20,274 bases of DNA from NCBI GenBank assembly GCA_021844275.1, contig JAKBTR010000055.1:1-20274 (forward strand), given 5' to 3'. Positions 8,267-14,904 of the stretch are shown here, piece by piece. The notes under the pieces are model-generated. The model ran no database searches, was not told the origin of the DNA, and worked only from the letters and a program-made list of their open reading frames with translations. The translations under genes and the position numbers were made by a program. Position 1 is the stretch's first letter; each line of letters starts with the position of its first letter. The DNA is from Nitrospirota bacterium (GTDB lineage: Bacteria; Nitrospirota_A; Leptospirillia; Leptospirillales; Leptospirillaceae).

Positions 8267-8295
8267 ATTCAATCATGCCCTGTCACCATTGTCAA
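8267..8295 (-). promoter_or_regulatory. Probable promoter of the cytochrome c gene
   Basis: Perfect -35 TTGACA (8295-8290 on the minus strand), a 17-base spacer and -10 TTGAAT (8272-8267) preceded by an extended -10 TGA. A transcript from here would have a 5' leader of roughly 120 bases before the GGAGG-led ATG. Together with the terminator at 7539-7568 this makes a compact, single-gene unit. Confidence 0.6.
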
Positions 8296-8341
8296 GATGA
8301 ATTCACAGTCAGGGAAAGACATCCTGTCCGGGAGGACCCCC

Positions 8342-8371
8342 TTCAGACGGGAATCCCATTCCTGATACAAT
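8342..8371 (+). promoter_or_regulatory. Probable promoter of the deacylase-FBPase cluster
   Basis: Extended -10 TGATACAAT (TACAAT at 8366-8371) with TTCAGA 18 bases upstream as a weak -35. It points into the plus-strand cluster whose first start codon is at 8465, giving a leader of about 90 bases. It is divergent from, and does not overlap, the cytochrome promoter. Apart from these two promoters the 330-base stretch between the genes holds nothing else I can support. Confidence 0.45.
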
Positions 8372-8464
8372 TCTGGAGATCCTTGGCCCTGCTCTCCGCT
8401 CTTTCGGGTTTTCACGAGGGAAGTTCGGGCAACCCTCCGGCAAAACGCCTTCCGTGAGGGCTCA

Positions 8465-9478
8465 ATGGCAACTCACGGCTCTTCGTCCCCAGATGGATGC
8501 GACAGACTGATGGATACAGAAATTCTTCTTTCTGCGAATACCCATTCCAACGGGCCTGGCCACCCGGAATCTCCAGATCGGCTGGACACGCTCAGGACAC
8601 TCTTTCTCCGCCTCTCGCACACCGGCCCCATAAAACTTTCCATTTTTACGGATTCCAAGACGCATACGGAGACAGACTCTTTTTTTCGAATCTATGAGAA
8701 GGTGCATTCCCGAGAGTACCTTTCAAAACTTCTCCTTCACCAGGTTCCCCCCGGAACAATCATTCCCTTGGATCCTGACACAGGCCTGTCCAATGGTTCC
8801 CGGAAAGCGATCCTGTCCTGCGGGGAATCCGTCGATTTTCTCCTCCGTCGTCGTCTTGACGGCGGGGGAGTCTCTTTTCTGGCGGAAAGACCTCCGGGAC
8901 ATCATGCTCTCCGGGATCGGGCAATGGGTTTCTGCCTGGTGAATCATACCGCGGCTCTTGCGCAAAATATCCATCAAACCGATCCGGATTCCCGGGTCGC
9001 AGTTCTGGATTTCGATGTCCACCATGGCAACGGCACGGAGGACTCCCTGCGGGGCCTGGACAGGTGCTTGTTTATCAGCACGCACCAATATCCCTTTTAT
9101 CCCGGAACGGGTTCGGAAAAAAACAACCGGAGTGATGCCGACGGAAGTGGAGTTCTGAACCTTCCTCTTCCGGAAGGCACAGACGACGAAGACTACCGGA
9201 AGGTCCTCAGGGAGAAAATTTTGCCTCGTCTGGAAAAATTCCGGCCGACGGATCTCATCGTTTCGGCAGGTTTTGACGGCCACCGGGATGACCCCCTGGG
9301 AGGATGGCTTCTGACAGAGGAGATTTATTCGGATATCGGTCGCTCTCTCCTTTCTGTCGAGTGTCGTTTCATTGCCTCGGTCCTTGAAGGAGGGTATAAT
9401 CTAACAGCATTGTCCCGTTCGGTCGAAGCGTATCTGAGCGGGATCGGACGACCATTTCAGTCACCCAGGAGCTATTGA
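8465..9478 (+). CDS. Histone deacetylase / AcuC-family zinc hydrolase
   Basis: A 337-aa metal-dependent deacylase of the arginase/deacetylase fold. The catalytic set is complete: His146-His147 in RPPGHHALRD, zinc ligands Asp184 and His186 in LDFDVHHGNGTEDS, Asp271 in SAGFDGHRDDPLGG, and the transition-state tyrosine Tyr311 in LEGGYN. Bacterial members act on acetyl-lysine (AcuC on acetyl-CoA synthetase), acetylpolyamines or other acyl groups; the substrate cannot be told here. No signal peptide, so cytosolic. The ATG has GAGGG at 4 bases; a second ATG at 8510 has no such site. It begins a plus-strand cluster with two unknown proteins and fructose-1,6-bisphosphatase, not with acetyl-CoA synthetase. 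Confidence 0.93.
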   Translation: MATHGSSSPDGCDRLMDTEILLSANTHSNGPGHPESPDRLDTLRTLFLRLSHTGPIKLSIFTDSKTHTETDSFFRIYEKVHSREYLSKLLLHQVPPGTIIPLDPDTGLSNGSRKAILSCGESVDFLLRRRLDGGGVSFLAERPPGHHALRDRAMGFCLVNHTAALAQNIHQTDPDSRVAVLDFDVHHGNGTEDSLRGLDRCLFISTHQYPFYPGTGSEKNNRSDADGSGVLNLPLPEGTDDEDYRKVLREKILPRLEKFRPTDLIVSAGFDGHRDDPLGGWLLTEEIYSDIGRSLLSVECRFIASVLEGGYNLTALSRSVEAYLSGIGRPFQSPRSY

Positions 9479-9512
9479 CGGAGGGTCTTCCTGTCTGTCA
9501 TACCTATCGGCC

Positions 9513-9965
9513 ATGACCCACGCGAAAGATATCACCGGAATCCTGTTCCCCCTTGTTGAGCGCTGGAAATCCATTGCGAAGACCACTCCTGTGGTTCGAA
9601 AAGATCTCCCGGGCGCCTCTTCCGAATGGTGCTTTTCCCCCCGGACGGAAGACGAAAGAGCTCTTATGGAGATGCTGGAAACCTGGGACCGCATGGAAGA
9701 CTCCATCTTGCCCGACCTTGCGGGAACACCTCCCCTGAAACAGGCGGAGTTCCGGGAGATCTTGCGCATTATCCGTCACAAACTCGACCTTAACCGGAGG
9801 AATCGCCACTTTGTTGGCTACTCGGGAAAAAGCGATCCGGACGGAGAGACAGGGAGGGCCCATTTTATGGCTTCCATGGAGAGGACCGTTCACCACCTCA
9901 TCAAACTGAATGGGGAAATCTCCTCTGCCCAAAAACCGGGGGACCCCGGAAAGACATCCCGTTGA
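9513..9965 (+). CDS. Conserved-looking protein of unknown function, 150 aa
   Basis: I do not recognise this protein. It is soluble, without signal peptide or membrane segment, and rich in charged residues. Residues 45-90 look helical (TEDERALMEMLETWDRMEDS) and the part after 90 has basic clusters (RHKLDLNRRNRHF) and two adjacent histidines at about 126-127. It starts 34 bases after the deacylase stop with no strong ribosome-binding site directly before the ATG (GGAGGG lies about 27 bases upstream). Its TGA stop is shared with the TTG start of the next gene, which argues that both are real and co-translated. Confidence 0.75.
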   Translation: MTHAKDITGILFPLVERWKSIAKTTPVVRKDLPGASSEWCFSPRTEDERALMEMLETWDRMEDSILPDLAGTPPLKQAEFREILRIIRHKLDLNRRNRHFVGYSGKSDPDGETGRAHFMASMERTVHHLIKLNGEISSAQKPGDPGKTSR

Positions 9966-10381
9966 ACGAGCAGAAGACCCAACATTCAATCGGCATTTGT
10001 GATGCGTGCGGAGAGTCTGACGTGGACCTCTACAAGATCAGCCTTGGGAGAGATTTCTTCGACAGACCCTATGACCGTCTTTCCGCATCTGAAGATACGA
10101 AACCGCAATGGTATTGTGGAGATTGCTCGCGCGAAAAAGATTTCCAGCGGGATATACGCTCCATCCGCCTCGAGTTCGAAAATCTCCGGGAAGGACGCTC
10201 TTCCCTTCTCTCCAGACCGGAAACCGCCAGAAAAGCCGTCGAACGGGTTGCCCTGATCGAGCAATATGTCAAGAGAGGGAGAAAAGTGCACACGCTCTTG
10301 CCTCCCAGAGAAGTGGGAACCCTCCTTGTCGATCTGACCAGGCACTTCCTCCAGGATACAACCGATCCGGACGATATCTGA
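9962..10381 (+). CDS. Unknown protein with two CxxC pairs, 139 aa
   Basis: Starts at TTG that overlaps the previous stop (TTGA). The N-terminal half has CDAC at 13-16 and CGDC at 52-55, spaced as in zinc ribbons or treble-clef knuckles; the rest (60-139) is charged and probably helical, with ERVALIEQYVKRGRKVHTL. I cannot name a family. The second half of the name-giving motif follows an aromatic pair (QWYCGDC), similar in style to the 52-aa CxxC protein downstream of FBPase. Cytosolic by sequence. Its position directly behind the 150-aa protein suggests a functional pair. Confidence 0.75.
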   Translation: MNEQKTQHSIGICDACGESDVDLYKISLGRDFFDRPYDRLSASEDTKPQWYCGDCSREKDFQRDIRSIRLEFENLREGRSSLLSRPETARKAVERVALIEQYVKRGRKVHTLLPPREVGTLLVDLTRHFLQDTTDPDDI

Positions 10382-10394
10382 CCCCTTCCGGGGT
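10381..10394 (+). other. Short GC hairpin before FBPase
   Basis: ACCCC-TTCC-GGGGT is a 5-bp stem with a tetraloop that begins on the last base of the preceding stop codon. There is no U-run directly after it (TGCCAAAATG), so it is not a convincing terminator; it may stabilise the 3' end of an RNA or be chance. Confidence 0.25.
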
Positions 10395-10449
10395 TGCCAA
10401 AATGAATTTCTCTTGAACGCCTTGCCTTTTTGCAGAGAGGAGGAGTCTT

Positions 10450-11457
10450 TTGTACAAAAATCCGTCCTTCAGAACCCCCTTTGACTTCATCATGGAAAAA
10501 ACATCGGACAACCAAACCGAACGGACTCCCCTCCTCCTGATTACCGCTGCAATTGAACAGGGCGGAAGAACGATGGCATCCCTTCTGCGGAAGGGTCCCC
10601 TTCTCGGGATTACCGGTTCTGCCCAGATCCGGAATGTCCAGGGAGAGGAAGTCCAGACACTGGACCAGATCGGACAGGAAACTTTTCTGGGGCTTTTCCG
10701 TCGAAGCCGGGCCGTTCTCTCTGTCCTGTCCGAAGAAGCCGAAATGCCCGAGGTTCTTCCTTGTGACGAAAAAACCTCCCTTCTTGTGGCCATGGACCCC
10801 CTCGACGGTTCTTCCAATATTTCCGTCAACGCACCGATAGGCTCGATTTTCTCGATTTTTCGTCCACCGGCTCCCTCTTCCTCCTCCCCTGAAGGCCTTT
10901 TTTTGAATGCCTCCTCTCCACTCCTTTCCGCCTATCTTCTCTACAGCGTGTCGACGAGCCTTGTCCTGGCCTTTTCCGGAGAGACACGCGTTTTTACTCT
11001 CGATCCGGACACCGGAGAGTTCCTGGGAGACGGATCCCCGTGGCGATTCCCGGACAAGGGGAAAATTTACAGCACAAATGAAGCCTATCTTCCCCGCTGG
11101 GAGAAACCTCTGCAGGACTATCTCTCCTGGATCAAAAAAGAGCGCAATCCCTCCATGATTCTTCGCTACATCGGAGCACTTGTCGGAGATTTCCACCGAA
11201 ACCTTCTCAAAGGGGGGATCTATCTCTACCCCGCCGAAGCGGGAGAGAAAACGTCCGGCAAGCTGCGACTGCTCTATGAAGCCTGTCCGATGGCGCACAT
11301 TGCCAGAAACGCCGGGGGAATCGCAACAGACGGGAAGCAGGATATCCTGACGATCGTTCCCCGGTCTGTCCATCAGCGGGTCCCCCTGATCGTCGGGTCA
11401 GTCGACCTGGTTCGTGAATTTCAGGAACGCACCGGACACCCGCTGTCCGGCCTGTAG
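10450..11457 (+). CDS. fbp: Class I fructose-1,6-bisphosphatase
   Basis: Hydrolyses fructose-1,6-bisphosphate to fructose-6-phosphate, the irreversible step of gluconeogenesis and of carbon fixation branches that lead to hexoses. The 335-aa protein has the metal-binding Glu95-Glu96 (LSEEAE), MDPLDGSSNI at 115-124, the substrate-binding YSTNEAY (207-213), RYIGALVGDFHRNLLKGGIYLYP (239-261) and KLRLLYEACPMAHIA (271-285). The start is a TTG with the strong ribosome-binding site GGAGGAG 4-5 bases upstream; the first ATG, 14 codons later, has none. It follows the CxxC protein by 68 bases and a small hairpin, so it may be part of the same operon or have additional control. Confidence 0.97.
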   Translation: MYKNPSFRTPFDFIMEKTSDNQTERTPLLLITAAIEQGGRTMASLLRKGPLLGITGSAQIRNVQGEEVQTLDQIGQETFLGLFRRSRAVLSVLSEEAEMPEVLPCDEKTSLLVAMDPLDGSSNISVNAPIGSIFSIFRPPAPSSSSPEGLFLNASSPLLSAYLLYSVSTSLVLAFSGETRVFTLDPDTGEFLGDGSPWRFPDKGKIYSTNEAYLPRWEKPLQDYLSWIKKERNPSMILRYIGALVGDFHRNLLKGGIYLYPAEAGEKTSGKLRLLYEACPMAHIARNAGGIATDGKQDILTIVPRSVHQRVPLIVGSVDLVREFQERTGHPLSGL

Positions 11458-11472
11458 TTTTTTTCTTGTCTT

Positions 11473-11505
11473 CCGATCCTTTCGGTCACACCATCTTGAC
11501 CTTTC
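11473..11505 (+). terminator. Weak terminator-like hairpins after fbp
   Basis: Two small stems follow the fbp stop: CCGA/TCGG (11473-11485) and GGTCA/TGACC (11484-11501), the second followed by TTTCTGT. They overlap by two bases so cannot both form fully. As terminators they are weak, so readthrough into the small CxxC gene is possible. Confidence 0.3.
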
Positions 11506-11566
11506 TGTCATCTGGTGCCGTTACCCTGTACTGCGATGACAAAGAAAAAAACAGATGACGAAAGGA
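11501..11566 (+). promoter_or_regulatory. Mutually exclusive hairpins covering a ribosome-binding site
   Basis: The arm CTTTCTGTCATCTG (11501-11514) can pair with CAGATGACGAAAG (11552-11564), a 13-bp stem with one bulged base, which would sequester the AAAGGA ribosome-binding site (11561-11566) of the 52-aa CxxC gene. The same arm can instead pair with GATGACA (11535-11541), a 7-bp stem that leaves the site open. This is the layout of a translational RNA switch. The pairings are seen; switching is inferred. Confidence 0.45.
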
Positions 11567-11573
11567 CGATTCC

Positions 11574-11732
11574 ATGAAAAAGATCATTCTTGAATGTGAC
11601 CTGTGTGACCGGGGTCTGGAAACAGAAACCGGAGAAGAAACCGGCTTTTATATCTGCCCGGAGTGCTGGGACGATCTTCGTAAAAGCCTTCAAAGTCCCT
11701 TTGAATCCGGAGAGTCGAAGTCCGGTGCATGA
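11574..11732 (+). CDS. Small 52-aa CxxC/CxxC protein, probable zinc ribbon
   Basis: A short gene easily missed by length cut-offs. ATG is preceded by AAAGGA at 7 bases. The protein has CDLC at 8-11 and CPEC at 28-31 (ECDLCDRG and FYICPECWDDL), a compact zinc-ribbon layout, with an acidic middle (ETETGEETG) and a short tail. No signal peptide. The function is unknown; small proteins of this kind may bind nucleic acid or protein partners. It is 116 bases after fbp and its stop lies 3 bases from the convergent aldehyde dehydrogenase stop, with no room for a separate terminator. It resembles the CxxC protein at 9962-10381 only in the spacing-independent style of its cysteine pairs. Confidence 0.75.
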   Translation: MKKIILECDLCDRGLETETGEETGFYICPECWDDLRKSLQSPFESGESKSGA

Positions 11733-11735
11733 CGC

Positions 11736-13244
11736 TCACCGGAGCTCACTCTCCTGTCTTCTGGTTCTGAACCCCGTCAACCGGGGACGTGTCATTTCTT
11801 CCATCGCATAGACGACCCCTTCCGTTCCGGATCCCGAATGGCGGATACCTCCATATGGCCAATGATCGAGCCGGAAGGTGGGGATCTCGTTGACAAAGAC
11901 ACCCGGACAATCGATATTCCCTGCCAGACCCAACCCTTCTTCGAGATTTTTCGTAAAGATTCCCGCCTGAAGACCATATTTTGAGCGGTTCAGACGATCA
12001 ATGGCCTCTTTCGTCCTGTCGAACGGGATCACCGTGACCACCGGACCAAAAATTTCTTCCGACTCCACTTCATCGGACTCCTTTGTATTGGTCAGAATGA
12101 CAGGGTGGATCAAGGTGCCCTCCCGCCGGAGAGGCGTCAACGCCGTGGCTCCTTCCTGAACGGCGCGCTGGACCCTGCCCCAGACCTTTTCCGCGTGACT
12201 TTCCTGGATCAGGGGACCCATCAGAACCCCGTCCCGACCGGGGTCCCCGATGAATCCTTCTTTCTCGAGATGCTCCACCCTCCCGACCATTCCGGACACC
12301 AGCCGGTCGAACAGCGAACGATGTACCAGAACTCTCTGAACCGAGATGCAGACCTGGCCGGCATAGGCAAAGGCTCCCGAAACAAGCTTTTCCGGCAGAC
12401 CGTCCATCTCCGCATCCTTCGTCACAAGAACGCCCGCATTCCCTCCCAGTTCCAGAACGACTGTTTTCCTGGGCACACGGTCCCGGAGAGACCATCCGAC
12501 CACATCGCTTCCCGTAAAGGACACGACTTCCACTTCGGGATGTTCGACCAGAGAGAGGGTTCCCGGAATATCGGCCGGCAAAATGGAAAGAGCATCCGGA
12601 GGAAGGCCGGCTTCAAGCAGCAACGCTCCCAGCATCAGGGCTGTCAGACTCCCGAAAGGGGCCGGTTTGACGAGGAGGGGACAGCCTGCTGCGATGGCCG
12701 GTGCCACCTTGTGGGCCAAAAGGTTCAAGGGGAAGTTATAGGGTGTCACCGCCAGAACAAACCCTTTCGGAATCCGTTCAACAAGACCGTTCATCCCGAT
12801 CCCCTGCGGAACACTGTCTCCCGGCATCCAGCTTGTACCGAAGTCCGCCGCAGCGTGCGCGGCCGTCCGAAACGTAGTGGCCGCCCTGTCCACCTCGAAG
12901 CGGGCTGCGGACAGAGGCTTCCCGACCTCCTGAACGATGAGTTTCGCCAGAGGCTCCCGATGCTCCTCAAGCAATCTTGAGACATTCTCCAGAATCCGGG
13001 ATCGGCGAAACCTGGGCAGGTCTCTCATGATTCTCCGGGTATTGCCCGCATCCCGAAGAGCCTCTTCGAGATCCGTCCTCTCCGCCTGGTCGACACTCCA
13101 GACGTCTTTTCCCCCGGGAACAGGCAAAAGTCCGGAGAAGGGAAAGTAGGTGCGGCGATTTTCTCCGGACCTCCATTTTCCCTTCAGAAGGAAAGGGAAG
13201 GCGGAGTTCCCGGGAGATCCTGAAAAAAGACCATTGATGTCCAT
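11736..13244 (-). CDS. NAD(P)-dependent aldehyde dehydrogenase
   Basis: A 502-aa member of the aldehyde dehydrogenase superfamily, oxidising an aldehyde to its acid. Catalytic residues are visible: Asn170 in VTPYNFPLN, Glu265 in VLELGGNAG and nucleophile Cys299 in AGQVCISVQR; EEIFGPVV and PYGGIRHSGSGTEGV are also typical. The latter, with AMEEMT, resembles the lactaldehyde / non-phosphorylating glyceraldehyde-3-phosphate / semialdehyde group, but the substrate cannot be assigned. ATG has AGGAG about 6 bases upstream. It is a single minus-strand gene, divergent from an exported unknown protein and convergent with the small CxxC gene, so context offers no substrate clue. Confidence 0.93.
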   Translation of the reverse strand: MDINGLFSGSPGNSAFPFLLKGKWRSGENRRTYFPFSGLLPVPGGKDVWSVDQAERTDLEEALRDAGNTRRIMRDLPRFRRSRILENVSRLLEEHREPLAKLIVQEVGKPLSAARFEVDRAATTFRTAAHAAADFGTSWMPGDSVPQGIGMNGLVERIPKGFVLAVTPYNFPLNLLAHKVAPAIAAGCPLLVKPAPFGSLTALMLGALLLEAGLPPDALSILPADIPGTLSLVEHPEVEVVSFTGSDVVGWSLRDRVPRKTVVLELGGNAGVLVTKDAEMDGLPEKLVSGAFAYAGQVCISVQRVLVHRSLFDRLVSGMVGRVEHLEKEGFIGDPGRDGVLMGPLIQESHAEKVWGRVQRAVQEGATALTPLRREGTLIHPVILTNTKESDEVESEEIFGPVVTVIPFDRTKEAIDRLNRSKYGLQAGIFTKNLEEGLGLAGNIDCPGVFVNEIPTFRLDHWPYGGIRHSGSGTEGVVYAMEEMTRPRLTGFRTRRQESELR

Positions 13245-13314
13245 ACGCTCTCCTGCCGATAAAAAGTAAGGATGATTCGGATTCTTTTAACATCCTGGGG
13301 TCATAAACTCCGGA

Positions 13315-13343
13315 TTGCCCTTCCGTGCAAAGGTTGTCATACT
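13315..13343 (+). promoter_or_regulatory. Possible promoter of the exported protein gene
   Basis: TTGCCC, a 17-base spacer and CATACT form a moderate sigma-70-like pair about 58 bases before the TTG start at 13401. It lies in the 156-base divergent gap shared with the aldehyde dehydrogenase, for which I see no good promoter. Confidence 0.4.
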
Positions 13344-13400
13344 GGCGAACATTGACGGGCCCCCTCCAAAACCCGCACCGCTGAACTCAAAGGAGTGATC

Positions 13401-14660
13401 TTGCCGAAGACAGTCGTCAAGAGAATTTCACACATCTCCCGAAGCCTTGTGGCAATCCTGGGGATCTGTCTTCTCTCGGGATTCATGGTCAAGTCTCCTT
13501 CAGGACATAAAAAACTCCAGATTCTCCCGTTGCCTCCCGAATACTCTCCCGCACGATCCGATCTTTTTGCCGCTCACGGAGACCGGTCTTTTTTCTTTTT
13601 CAATCCCCAAAAATCAACAGATCTCTGGGAACTTTCCCTGTACCGTCCGATGGGATCAACCCATTATCTCGGCGAATCCTGGACACGGATCCCCTTGCCG
13701 GACTTGCGCTCCATTCATCAGATACAGGATATGGCTTACGCAAGGGGAATGATTTTCCTGTCCGGGGTCGATGAAAATCGGACCCCCATTCTCCGCTCTT
13801 ACCTCCTGTCACCGAACAACACCGGCAATTCAACACAGAGGGTTGTCGCACACACGGATTTCTACCCCCCCTCGGGAGGAGTCCCGGTGCGGGAACTCTT
13901 TTACGACCATCGCACCCGCGTCCTCTGGCTTCTTTACGACAATGGACAGATCCAGATTGGTCCCCACATTCTTGCACTCCATCGCACTCTGCTGACGGAC
14001 AGTCCGGCCGGTTATCTTCTTCTTCCCGGTCGAAAGAAAGCGGTTGCCGGTCCCCTCCTGCTTCCCCGGGTCCGGAAAGTGTCCGCAGACAGCAGCTGTT
14101 TCTCCTGCTCTCTGTCCATTTTCCAGAGAAAGCGAAGCGAAGAAAATCAAATTCTGGAGCATCCGGTGCGTCTTCCCGGACGCGTTCGGTCCCACATGGG
14201 AATCTGGCCTCTCGGGCAAAGGACAGCCCTTTTTCGGGACAAAGAAGCGTTCGCCTGCCATATTCCCGACCGGGACTTCCCCCGGAAGCTTCATCCCTGT
14301 CTCCGGGTTCCGGAAATCAACCTTCCGATGGCCACTCTCCTCACGGGATCCTGGCTCGTTCTTCTGACAGCTCCCGACGAAAAGGCATTCCGGCATCTTA
14401 TTGCCCTGAACGCCGCTTACATCGACAACCGGATCCGGCAGGGAGCCCCTCTGAAACCCGGATTTCTCGATCATCTTTCAATAAAAGACGGGATGGACTA
14501 CACGTTGCCCCAAAATGCGCACGTGGATGGAACATTTTCCGTTTCCACGGCGCGGCAGGCGATTTTTATCGGGTCGCGCCACCTCTACCGTCTGACGTTG
14601 TATGACCGCTCCCCCGCACACCGGACCCCCGTCCCCAAAAAGGATGTGTTCGAACCCTGA
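13401..14660 (+). CDS. Exported or membrane-anchored protein of unknown function
   Basis: A 419-aa protein I do not recognise. The N terminus is basic (KTVVKRISHISR) followed by a hydrophobic stretch at 16-30 (LVAILGICLLSGFMV), a signal peptide or anchor; there is no lipobox with a suitably placed cysteine. The rest is rich in aromatic and short beta-like stretches, for example DRSFFFFNPQ and RVLWLLYDNGQIQIG, which could suit a beta-propeller, but no repeat is clear enough to claim it. A CFSC pair sits mid-protein. I chose TTG at 13401 because AAAGGAG lies 5 bases before it; GTG at 13395 would overlap that site. It is a single gene between divergent aldehyde dehydrogenase and thyX. Confidence 0.8.
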   Translation: MPKTVVKRISHISRSLVAILGICLLSGFMVKSPSGHKKLQILPLPPEYSPARSDLFAAHGDRSFFFFNPQKSTDLWELSLYRPMGSTHYLGESWTRIPLPDLRSIHQIQDMAYARGMIFLSGVDENRTPILRSYLLSPNNTGNSTQRVVAHTDFYPPSGGVPVRELFYDHRTRVLWLLYDNGQIQIGPHILALHRTLLTDSPAGYLLLPGRKKAVAGPLLLPRVRKVSADSSCFSCSLSIFQRKRSEENQILEHPVRLPGRVRSHMGIWPLGQRTALFRDKEAFACHIPDRDFPRKLHPCLRVPEINLPMATLLTGSWLVLLTAPDEKAFRHLIALNAAYIDNRIRQGAPLKPGFLDHLSIKDGMDYTLPQNAHVDGTFSVSTARQAIFIGSRHLYRLTLYDRSPAHRTPVPKKDVFEP

Positions 14661-14665
14661 CCGCG

Positions 14666-14692
14666 CACTCCGTCCCGTCGAACTTCGGAGTG
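14666..14692 (+). terminator. Hairpin after the exported protein gene
   Basis: Perfect 7-bp inverted repeat CACTCCG / CGGAGTG with a 13-base loop, 5 bases after the stop codon. No U-run follows (TCCCACG), so it may mark a transcript 3' end rather than be an intrinsic terminator. Confidence 0.3.
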
Positions 14693-14807
14693 TCCCACGA
14701 AACAAGACGGGAGTCACTCCACATCAGAAGATCAACCGTGGTTCGAAGGTTATCACGGGCAGAAACAGGTGTCCAAGGCAGAGTTTTTTTCAATGGAAAA
14801 ATTTCTC

Positions 14808-14836
14808 CGGACAGATTCCGGAAGGATGGTTATAAT
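14808..14836 (+). promoter_or_regulatory. Probable promoter of thyX
   Basis: A perfect -10 TATAAT at 14831-14836 with CGGACA (4 of 6 matches to TTGACA) 17 bases upstream. Transcription would begin around 14843, leaving a leader of about 60 bases before the ATG. Two copies of the self-complementary TCCGGA lie 11 bases apart across the -35. Confidence 0.6.
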
Positions 14837-14904
14837 ATGTCGCACAGAAATCGAAACCGACAACAGAGGATCTTTTCTTCCCTCTATCCCGGGACAGGTG
14901 AATC

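Noticed and set aside
8138..8272. Longer cytochrome c starting at 8272
   Set aside because: It would place 45 residues before a clear signal peptide and starts inside the -10 of the probable promoter; the ATG at 8137 has GGAGG.
8275..8457. 60-codon plus-strand frame with a CHHC motif just before the deacylase
   Set aside because: No ribosome-binding site; it overlaps the cytochrome promoter at its start and contains the deacylase promoter.
10069..11373. 434-codon open frame on the minus strand
   Set aside because: Antisense to fbp and the upstream CxxC gene; both have complete motifs and good starts, while this frame shows no recognisable domain.
11496..11530. TTGACC as a -35 for a promoter of the small CxxC gene
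   Set aside because: No acceptable -10 hexamer at 15-19 bases; co-transcription with fbp is a simpler explanation.
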